47,348 nucleotides of DNA from a virus. Location of the stretch: positions 1-47,348 of the IMG/VR virus record IMGVR_UViG_3300029448_000074; one strand, 5' to 3'. This document shows positions 1 to 8,700 of this stretch, in pieces; position 1 is the first letter of the stretch, and each line of letters begins with the position of its first letter. The notes under the pieces are model-generated. The model ran no database searches, had not been told where the DNA came from, and worked only from the letters and a program-made list of their open reading frames with translations. Position numbers and translations under genes: made by a program.

Positions 1-2
1 GG

Positions 3-1562
3 CCAGAGCTAAGTGAAACGTTTTTTGATTATATCTGGAAAGGTTGGCTTAACCTTGCTAGCCCTGTACTTAGCAATACAGGTACTGATCGTGGCCTCCC
101 TATTTCTTGCTTTGGCATAGATGTAGCAGATAGTATACACGACATAGGAGGTAAAAACTTAGAGATGATGTTGCTCGCTAAGCACGGCGGTGGAGTTGGC
201 ATTGGTATTAATCAGATCAGACCCGCTGGCGCTAAAATTACAGGTAATGGAACATCAGATGGAGTTGTCCCCTTTTGCAAAATATACGACTCAACAATTC
301 TTGCAACAAATCAAGGATCAGTCCGAAGAGGAGCTGCTTCTGTCAATATTAATATCGAGCACGACGATTTCGAGGAGTGGTTGGAAATCAGAGAACCTAA
401 AGGAGATGTTAACAGACAATCGCTTAATTTACATCAGTGCGCAGTTGTTGGTGATAAGTTCATGCGTCGCCTTGAACAAGGAGATGCGGGCGCTAGAAAT
501 AGATGGAGTAAACTACTTAGAAAGCGAAAAGCAACTGGAGAACCGTATATACTGTTTAAAGGAAACACTAACAAAGCAAATCCAAAAGCATATAAAGACA
601 ATGGATTAAAAGTGCACATGACTAATATCTGTAGTGAGATTACATTGCACACAGATGAAAGTCATAGTTTTGTTTGTTGCTTATCCTCATTAAATTTAGC
701 TAAATATGAAGAATGGAAAGGTACTAACCTTATATACGACGCCACGTGGTTTTTGGATGGCGTTATGGAGGAATTTATTCAAAGAGCCAAAGGACTTAGA
801 GGTTTTGAAAATGCCGTTCGTTCTGCTAGCAAAGGACGAGCACTTGGATTGGGTGTACTCGGATGGCACACGTATCTCCAAGAAAAGGGTATTCCTTTTG
901 AAGGTTTGCTTGCTCAGTTTGAAACTAGGAAAATATTTTCGCAAATTAAAATTGAAAGTGAAAGAGCGTCTATGGATCTTGCTGAAGTTTATGGTGAACC
1001 TTTGTGGTGTGCTGGGACTGGTTACCGTAACACCCATCTTAGGGCTGTTGCTCCTACTGTGTCTAATAGTAAGCTTAGTGGTAACGTTAGTCCTGGTATT
1101 GAGCCTTGGGCCGCTAATGTTTTCACTGAACAAAGCGCGAAGGGTACGTTCATTAGGAAGAACCCCACGCTCTTAAAGCTTCTTAGAAAGCATAAATTAA
1201 ATACAAACGAAATATGGGATAAGATACTTGCTGACGGAGGCAGTGTGCAAGATATTAAAGAGCTTGACGATGTAACAATGGCTCACGATATACCAGCTAA
1301 AGAAGTATTTAAAACCTTTAAAGAAATAAACCAACTAGAACTAGTGAATCAAGCGGGCATACGCCAGCAATACATAGATCAGTCGGTTAGTTTGAATCTC
1401 GCGTTTCCAAGTGTTGCTACACCAAAATGGATTAACCAGGTGCACATGCAAGCATGGAAGAACGGAATAAAGACTTTGTATTATACTAGAACAGAAAGCG
1501 TTCTACGTGGAGATATAGCACAACAAGCTATGGATCCTGAATGTGCTGCTTGTGACGGTTAG
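3..1562 (+). CDS. nrdA: Ribonucleotide reductase class I large (alpha) subunit, 5' end outside window
   Basis: Reduces ribonucleotides to deoxyribonucleotides for phage DNA synthesis, together with a radical-generating beta subunit not in this window. The frame is open from base 3, so a start at the Met at 165 would be a false truncation. Family residues are visible: the first redox Cys in LPISC (codon 108-110), the active-site Cys and Glu in NICSEI (630-632 and 636-638), the second redox Cys in SFVCCLSSLNL, the loop with SNSKLSGNVSPGIEP, the Tyr-Tyr pair of the radical path in LYYTRTES (1479-1484) and the C-terminal CAACDG cysteine pair. The catalytic barrel and C-terminus look intact; whether an N-terminal ATP cone exists cannot be seen. 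This is the only long rightward gene. Its TAG stop overlaps the stop of the convergent endolysin gene. Confidence 0.95.
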   Translation, partial: PELSETFFDYIWKGWLNLASPVLSNTGTDRGLPISCFGIDVADSIHDIGGKNLEMMLLAKHGGGVGIGINQIRPAGAKITGNGTSDGVVPFCKIYDSTILATNQGSVRRGAASVNINIEHDDFEEWLEIREPKGDVNRQSLNLHQCAVVGDKFMRRLEQGDAGARNRWSKLLRKRKATGEPYILFKGNTNKANPKAYKDNGLKVHMTNICSEITLHTDESHSFVCCLSSLNLAKYEEWKGTNLIYDATWFLDGVMEEFIQRAKGLRGFENAVRSASKGRALGLGVLGWHTYLQEKGIPFEGLLAQFETRKIFSQIKIESERASMDLAEVYGEPLWCAGTGYRNTHLRAVAPTVSNSKLSGNVSPGIEPWAANVFTEQSAKGTFIRKNPTLLKLLRKHKLNTNEIWDKILADGGSVQDIKELDDVTMAHDIPAKEVFKTFKEINQLELVNQAGIRQQYIDQSVSLNLAFPSVATPKWINQVHMQAWKNGIKTLYYTRTESVLRGDIAQQAMDPECAACDG

Positions 1563-1915
1563 TACGTCCAAATAACGTTAGGTGATTTATCAGGGTCGAC
1601 ATCAATGTGGATAAAAGTATCTGCAATGCCGATCCTGTTTATACCTAAGTCTAAAAATATATCAATAAGCTCAAATCTATCTTTTGATTTGCGACAATCA
1701 ATATCTGCCGCTAAACCTTTTAAATGTGAAGACTTTTCAGTCCCACCGACACTTTCATTGTGCGCAGGAGTACGGAAGCCAGAATTAATATTAATGGGTT
1801 TGTCAAAGCGATCTCTCGCTTGATCCAGTATTTCTAAAAAATTTCTATCCATCATTTGGCCAGAACCCTGCACATCAGGGCTATCAAATTCCGAATAATT
1901 AAAATACTTCATCAT
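1559..1915 (-). CDS. Peptidase M15-type endolysin (zinc D-Ala-D-Ala carboxypeptidase/endopeptidase fold)
   Basis: 118 residues, the size of compact Peptidase_M15_3 domains, which cut peptidoglycan cross-bridges. The fold signature is complete: SGFRTPAHN near residues 45-53, the SxHxxGxAxD zinc motif with His64 and Asp71, and HID with His103 and Asp105 near the C-terminus. No signal peptide is seen, so release to the periplasm would need a holin. The gene immediately upstream encodes a 51-residue membrane protein whose stop overlaps this start (TAATG), making a lysis pair. It is the last gene of the leftward late block, and its TAA shares bases with the nrdA TAG. Endolysin is the likely role; a virion-bound peptidase is possible but less likely at this position. 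Confidence 0.9.
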   Translation of the reverse strand: MMKYFNYSEFDSPDVQGSGQMMDRNFLEILDQARDRFDKPININSGFRTPAHNESVGGTEKSSHLKGLAADIDCRKSKDRFELIDIFLDLGINRIGIADTFIHIDVDPDKSPNVIWTY

Positions 1916-2070
1916 TACTTTTTCTTTTTAATGTCTTTCCATTTAGCTATAGTATATCCTATAGTCACTAACAATAGCGCAATTTTTAATCCATCTTCTA
2001 TTTGAGTGAAAGTTGTTACTCCTAATGTACTGCCGTTTATAGCGTATAGTTTAAGCTCGTTTAAGTTCAT
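1915..2070 (-). CDS. Small single-span membrane protein, holin candidate
   Basis: A 51-codon frame that begins MNLNELKLYAING and ends in a lysine tail (KWKDIKKKK). It has one hydrophobic helix (about residues 28-43, LKIALLLVTIGYTIAK) preceded by a short polar N-terminus and followed by a strongly positive tail, which fits an N-out/C-in small holin. Its stop overlaps the endolysin start in a TAATG arrangement, so translation is probably coupled. No sequence family was recognised. The holin role is inferred from size, topology and the endolysin neighbour. A second, different holin-type gene exists at 33187-33585, so one of them may act as antiholin or accessory. Confidence 0.72.
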   Translation of the reverse strand: MNLNELKLYAINGSTLGVTTFTQIEDGLKIALLLVTIGYTIAKWKDIKKKK

Positions 2071-2073
2071 TTC

Positions 2074-2301
2074 TTAATATTTAGTTACTCTGCCTTTAGT
2101 ATTTTTTTCTCTTTGGGCTTTTCTTTTGGATTCTGGTGTAACTTCACTCCAGGTTTTTGGTGTTTTACTATTAATTCTTTTGGTTGGTCTAAAGGTATTT
2201 TCGCCGCCACTATAATCTTTTTCACCGCTTGGCGTTTCCCATTCTTCTTCAAACCAACGTTTGAGATTTTTAAACGGAGAAGGTCTCATTTTAAAAGCCA
2301 T
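2074..2301 (-). CDS. Small basic phage protein, unknown function (75 aa)
   Basis: The protein is hydrophilic and rich in Lys, Arg, Ser and Thr, with a central TPSGEKDYSGGENTFRPTKR segment and a basic tail (ESKRKAQREKNTKGRVTKY). There is no signal peptide or membrane span. From memory, similar short proteins with the 'DYSGG..TFRPTKR' pattern recur in marine phage genomes, but no function is attached to them. Its start overlaps the stop of the next gene upstream by one base, and it belongs to a row of three small basic genes between the giant ejection protein and the lysis genes. A virion or DNA-binding role is possible but not shown. Confidence 0.7.
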   Translation of the reverse strand: MAFKMRPSPFKNLKRWFEEEWETPSGEKDYSGGENTFRPTKRINSKTPKTWSEVTPESKRKAQREKNTKGRVTKY

Positions 2302-2486
2302 TACTTTAATAATTTAGCTTGTTTATAGGCTTTCATTAAAGATTTTTTAGGCAATTCATTTATGTGGTAAACATACACACTTGTTTTAGTATGATTTTTA
2401 CCAGACATTAATTTACCTTTGGCGTCTTTATGTGTTTGCCCTTTAAATATAGTTCCGTCTTTTTTAAAATGTGGTACTCCTTTCAT
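2301..2486 (-). CDS. Small basic phage protein, unknown function (61 aa)
   Basis: Begins MKGVPHFKKDGTIFKG and contains KGKLMSGKNHTKTSVYVYH followed by a basic helix (KKSLMKAYKQAKLLK). The FKKDGT...GKxHxGKxHTK pattern is one I recall from other marine phage small proteins, again with no known function. Its stop TAA shares one base with the ATG of the next gene (TAATG). No hydrophobic segment is present. The basic character would suit nucleic acid or capsid-interior binding, but that is speculation. Confidence 0.7.
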   Translation of the reverse strand: MKGVPHFKKDGTIFKGQTHKDAKGKLMSGKNHTKTSVYVYHINELPKKSLMKAYKQAKLLK

Positions 2487-2491
2487 AATTA

Positions 2492-2734
2492 TTACTTTTT
2501 ACTTTTATTTCCCCAGTTAGCAGCACCAACTTTTCTACATTTAACTAATGCACCACTAGCGTAAGCAGACGGCCACTTTTTATACCTGCTTTTTACTTTA
2601 GTGTAACAAGCATCTTTTTTCTTCGCAATACTAATAGGCCCACCTGAACCATCAGCATTCTGCGTTACCTCTTGGTTGTTAGGTTTTCCTGCGCCTTGCG
2701 TTGTGTTTTGTATTTTAATGTTGAATGGTTCCAT
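2492..2734 (-). CDS. Small Cys-containing phage protein of the 'KDACYxKVKSRY...WPSAYASG' type (80 aa)
   Basis: The C-terminal half (about residues 39-80) carries a strongly patterned motif: KKDACYTKVKSRYKKWPSAY, then ASGALVKCRKVGAANWGNKS. This motif is widespread in marine phages and large viruses (I associate it with DUF5872, from memory). The two Cys, the Trp residues and the basic stretches suggest a small folded nucleic-acid-binding or structural domain. The N-terminal half is low-complexity (Asn, Gln, Gly). It lies directly after the giant ejection-type gene in the transcript. Function is unknown. Confidence 0.75.
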   Translation of the reverse strand: MEPFNIKIQNTTQGAGKPNNQEVTQNADGSGGPISIAKKKDACYTKVKSRYKKWPSAYASGALVKCRKVGAANWGNKSKK

Positions 2735-2735
2735 A

Positions 2736-5700
2736 TTAATTTGATCTTAGTATTGAGTCTTTTACTCTTTTGTTTTCTCTTCTTGTTGCCGCTGCTTTTC
2801 GGGCCGCTTCACTTCTTTTTTTCTTTTCGTTAAGCAAATACGCCGCTTTTTCTTCCGGCGTCATTCTTGCCAGCTCTTCGAGTTTTTCTTTTTGTTTTTG
2901 CTTTCTTGTTTCAGCGGCTTTTTCTTTGCCCTTTTCTTTGCGCTTACGTTTCCCGATAGTTTCAGCTAAATCAGCTTCCTCTTTTTGAGCATTAACTTCC
3001 CAGGTTCTATATCCTAAACCAAGGGCTAACCTTTGATATGACGTATTCCTTGTATCTAATGCCTCAGCTATGCCATCAATTTCAATTAAAGCACGGTCCA
3101 AAGGTAGGTTAAGCGTCCCTGATACTAATGACCCTATTGCTTGATACTTTGGGTTCATATTATAATTACCATATAACGTAGGAGACATACCTTGAGTTTC
3201 CCAAACGTCTCTATTAAACTTTTTCGTTTGAATTGCTCCATATATTTTTCTAAACTTAGATCCAATTGGAGGTGATACATTCGCTAATTCAATTAATGTA
3301 TTAGTATGATCAGCGGTAAACCCTTTTTCCTCTTCTTTGTAATATCTCATTATTGTATTTTTAATAGTTGAGATAACAGCTCCCGCTAAACCAGATCCTC
3401 GTAATATGGAGTCTACCATAGTGTTGGCGATTTTTTCAAGTTTTTTAGACTCTTTTGCTGCGCGTTTTTCGTCGTCTTCCTCGTCATCAAAATCTGGTAA
3501 TAATGCGAAAAGAGCTTGTTGCAATGCACCAAATATTAAATTTTGAATAAACCCGTAATACATAAACTTGGATATATTAGCTCTTTTGCTTCCACGGCCA
3601 TTTATAAGGTCCTGACCAGCTTTTTTCATTAAACGAGTCATTTGCATAGGCGTGTTTTGGAAAGCTAATATAAGACGCCCTAAATGGCTTGCTTGCTGTG
3701 CCGATATAAACGCGGGGTCACCTGATTGTTGTGTTTCCTCTGACAGAGCGCTAAAATCTTCAAACGCTTTTGCTTCGGCTTCAGCTTGGGAGAGGCCTTG
3801 CTTTCTATACGTTTTTGTTCTATTTATTAGGAACGGCGCGCCACCAGTTGCAATAGCAAAGCTATCCGCGATTTGTGTAGGTGTAAAACCTATTTTTAAT
3901 AAATATGACAATATAGCCGCTGGTTTATTTTGTGATGTTTTAGCGGTATTCGCAATTTCTTGTTCTTGAACATCTGATTTCAACCCACCTCTTCGTTCTT
4001 TAAGCTTATCTGAATTAAATATTTTTACCCAGGTTTTCCAATATAAAGGTTGATTAGCAAACACAGCCGCTTGTGCTATTGGATTATTATCTGTCCAATT
4101 TGTAAAGTTAACTGTAGATAGCAATTGAAGCAAGGCAGATTTTCTGTTAAAGAACATGATTGCACCAGTTGAGTTGTTAACCCAGTTTAGCCATTTTCTT
4201 TCATATTTGCCTGCTTGCCCCGGTCTATTAGATCCAGATTTCATACGGCGGATCATATCAACAATAGCTTCTCTATACGGCGTGCCATACGCGGCCTCAA
4301 GTTTATTTAAGTTTTCCTTACTAAATATAACATCAGCATTTTCAATAAACTCTGCCAAATACTCAGCTCTATTTACTTTTTCACCAATATCGTTAATATC
4401 TTTAAGCACAGTGCCAGCTAGCCAATACTCATCAGGTGCTACCCATTCTTCTTTTTTAGATACAAGTTGTAAACCATCAGCGAAGGAAGATAACTCAGTA
4501 TCATTTGCTATAAGTTTATTTAATTTATTTTGGTCTCTTTTAGATATGTCTGGTATTTCTTGCCCTTGTTGTGTCCACAAATAAACACGTATAGCCTGAT
4601 CATAAGTGTAGGTTGTGCCTTCAATAGTTTCCCCTAGTTTTTTCTTCATGCCAGGGAACATCTTTAGTAAAGCTCTATAATCATTTTTTAACGCACGTTT
4701 AGCTATTTCCATATTAGCTACACCTCGCATGTAAGGTTTCATTAAATTTTCCTCAAAGAACTCTTGGTCTTTTTCACCTTGTTTTCCTTTGCCTGCTAAT
4801 GTGTACGATGTTAAACCTCTGAAATCTTCCGCTCCATATGGAACAAATACTTTGTATTTACCTTTATTTGCGCCTTTCTTTTTCGCAACAACTGCAGAGT
4901 ATGTAGCCTCTTTTTTAATTCCCTTGTTGCGCTCAATCATTTCATTAAGCTCATTGCTTAAGTTTGTACTGTGTTTAACTCTCGCTTGTTGGATTTTGCC
5001 CTTTACATCAAAAACATTAAGAACATCTTTAACGGCTTTAACATTGCCTAAGTGATCATCTACAAAATAGAAGTCATTATATCCTTCAGCTACTTTACCA
5101 ACCATCCAAGCGGCCTTTGCTGCTGGCGCACCATTCGCTAAACCAGTTATATTCTCAAGTGGTATTTCTAAACCTATACCTTTTAAAAACGCGTGTATAG
5201 CACTTGCTGATTCTGCTGGCCTTGCGGTTAGTACAAATATATTTTTATTACCAAACTTTTCAATTGCTTTTTTAAGCCTTGGCGCTAACGGACCGGGTGT
5301 TCCTTTGACAACTTTATTAAATTCGCTAAAATCAAATTGAGCGCCTTCTGCTGCTAATGTTTCACCTTGCTTTGCAAACTCAGCGGGTGTTATTTTATAA
5401 GTCTTACCGTCTTTATTTACAATCACCTGACTTTTACTAAACGCAAGTGTGTCATCAAAATCGTATACACTAATACCTTTAGGGTTTTTACCGTAAGAAT
5501 ATTTGGTGGCATTATTTACAGCTTTTTGTTCAGTCGTAATTTCATTAATTTTTTCTTTAGTGCCAACATCAACAGTTGGTTTAACGCCTTTTGAGTTATA
5601 ATAATCTTCAAACTTTTGCCCTATAACTTCCTTGCCGTCGTAGCTAACTAAAGCATATGGCATTTTGCCTCTTGTAAATATATTGTAGTATCTACCCCAC

Positions 5701-8700
5701 CAATTTGATTCGCCTGGCTTATAACCAGCTTCCATTACTTTAGAATAACCGGTTTTAGTTAAGACGCCATCCATTTCTTTTTTAGGGATAATAGTGACCC
5801 TGTAATCACTCCACAACGCGTTAATATCAATATCTTTATTGCCGTTTACATGATATTCATATAAATATGATAGTACAACCCTGGCTGGAACTGCATGTTC
5901 GAACCGGTATTTATTAGTTTTAGAATAAGGCATTACTGATGCCTTACCCCATACTGGGGCAGCAGCTCTTAGTACGTTACCCGTGCCATCATTCATTACG
6001 GAAAGTAATATTGCAGCTGTATTGGGCGGTAAATTTTCCTTACCAATATTTTCAAAGAACTTAGTCACAAATGTTTGAGCAGCTTTAACGTCTTCCATGT
6101 TAGATGTGTAGCCGTCTTTTAACATGCCAACCTGCACGTCGGTCGGAGGTTTACTATACTTGCTTTCTATAGAAGATCCGTCTGTAAATGTTATTTTTCC
6201 GGTATCAGCAGTATCAATAGTTCTTCCGTCTGGTAAGACAAGCCCTTTTACAAGGTTGTCCATAAAATCTTTTTTACCACTAAACAAGTCTTTACCACCG
6301 CGGGTTACAAGTTTACCATCCCCTCTTCTACCAGGTTCTAAATCTAAAGTAGTATCATTCCACTGGTAAGTCCCAATTGCTCCTGACGCGGAAAATGTTG
6401 GTAGTCCAAAGGTCATTATTAATTGTAGCCCTTCCTCGCCTAGATCAGTAACAATACGCTGCATAGATTCAAAAGCAGCCCCTCTTGCCAACCTAATCTC
6501 CATCTTATCTTTAAATAAAGATTCAATAGACGTTTCAGCCCCTGTTAATTGAGCTATACCTAATAATTGATCTGTTTGGTCTACTATGTTAAATAGTATA
6601 TCTTCAAATTCTATTTTACTTGGCTTTGTCTCAGCTTTGCTTACAGGGGCTAATTGTTTTGACAATTGTTCTGCAATACCGTCAATGATGCTTGGAGGAA
6701 ACTGATCAGAAGCATATATGCTATTTAATACTTTTCTTATAGTTGGCTTACTAAAATTATTTAATTTAGATAAATTGTCAAATAACACTTGAGCTTTATT
6801 ATCAAAGCTAAAGCGCTGAGACGGTGTTAATCTACCTATAGAAAACTTACGGACACCAACTTGATTCTCTAGCTCTTTTACAACAGCCTCCTTTTCAAGC
6901 CCTTCATTCCTTAACACTGTTGGTGTTTCAGTTTTTATAATATTGTCGGCAATGGCGTCAGCATATGACGTTTTTCTAGCATTTCTTACGTTGGTAGGCC
7001 TATCATTTGCTTTTAAATACTCTGTACCTTCTTTTTTAACCTCTGCACTATATGGACTTTTTTCTGTTAACTTATTGTTTGCGTATTTATTCTTTATTTT
7101 TTTAGCCCCTGGTTTCTCGCCTCGGTCAATAGCCGCATTATAAGCCTCAACCTGAGCTACACTCATCATGACTTGTTTTCCATTCTCATCCAGCACGGGT
7201 TGAATTAAAAACGGAAATCTAGCGGATACTTGATCTTTAGTTAGGTTGTCGTATGTAATTTTAAAGTTAGCGTCTACAAAAGAGTCATAATTAGCGCGTT
7301 TTTCTTTATTGCCAACTTTATTATTATTATTCCAGTTACTACCCCTATCCATGATAGCCTTTATCATCGGGCCGATAAGAGCTCTACCTTCTTCTAAAAA
7401 CTTTTGTCTAAATTCTGGTTTAGATAAATCAAATTTACCAGTAGCCCAAAGCAATTTTAATTTTCTGTTTACCTCGGTTTTAAAATCATCGCTTATCTTA
7501 AGGGGCTTGCCATTGTCATCAATAATTACTAACTCGTCCTGGATTAAAGTAATTTTTGGAGCTTCGCCTTCTTTAATCTTTCTTTCTTTAGTCTCAATTG
7601 TTGATTCAGCAGTTTCTTTACTAACAAGCTCTCTTCTGCCGGGCTCAGACGGAGCGGCTTCAGTAGTAATTTCGCCAAAACCTTTTGTTTTATTAATTAC
7701 ACCTTGTAATCTATTGTCTATTTGGCCATATATATAAGTACTAAGTTTTGTGCCTCCGGCTGGATTATAAGATTTTATTAAAAACGGTATGCCATCATCA
7801 CCTTTTTCTATACCGGTAGATGTTCTATCTATAATTTCGTCTTTCTTTTCCGCATAACCAGGTACTTGGTCCCTAGTCCTCATTCTATAAGCCACATATG
7901 AAGCATACTGCTCGCCAACCATAAAACCAATAACAAGTTTAGTATCGTCAGGAACGGCAGCCCATTGCTCTTCTGTAAAATTAGGCTTGCCATTTTGGTC
8001 TATACTTAATGGTAAACCATACAAAGAAGCTGCCTCGTTGAACGCGTCATCTCCTTTTTGAAACATTCTATCTCTGTCTGCTTTATCAAAATTCTTAGGA
8101 GCACTGTATGATGGCTTTCCTTTTTTAGAGGCTATTACCGGTCCTTTCTTAAGTTGTTTCTGAATTCTTCTACCTACTTTTCCTGCTCTAAAATCAGCAT
8201 TCCGGTTTAGCATATAATTTAGTGCTCCATCAGGTGTGGTTACATCTATGCCTCTAAATAACCCCTCTTTTTTTCTTGAACTTTCTAAGTTATAATCATA
8301 ATCAAAAGCATATAAAGTTTCTTGAACTACTTTAGTATATTCATCTTTATAGTCGGCGCTTGTATCTTCCCATGCTTTACCAATATCGTTTTTAAGATCT
8401 GGTCTTTCACTTAGCACTTGTTTTGCTTGCCTGTCAAAAGCTGCTAATTGGGGATCTTTTGAGATCTTAGTATGTAAGTTGTCAGCATATTGCTTTTGTT
8501 TTTCAGCTGTATCAAATACTCGATCATCAATAGCATGTGCAACTTCATGCACTACAGCTGTAGCCGCTAAAATATTACCGTCTGCAATCTCAGCCTTAGC
8601 TTTTTCTGCATTAAATGTTATATATTTATTCTCATAAATAAAACCATTGCTATCGGGCTCCTCCAACGATGCGTAGATTTCATCCTTCTGCTTTTGCGTT

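Noticed and set aside
706-1176. Long alternative frames inside nrdA, also at 190-609 (+) and 696-1133 (-)
   Set aside because: nrdA motifs continue in frame 3 across the whole region; these are shadows of its codon use.
4156-4584. Rightward frames opposite the giant protein, also 7309-7737 and 11455-11868
   Set aside because: Composition is Ser/Leu/Phe-rich as expected for the antisense of a Lys/Glu/Asn-rich gene; no start context or motif.
5448-5465. DFDDT in the giant protein as the DxDxD motif of a crAss-type virion RNA polymerase
   Set aside because: The surrounding VYDFDDTLAF, the LTAR block and the distal DD match HAD phosphatases; the RNA polymerase pattern is DxDxD with other flanks.
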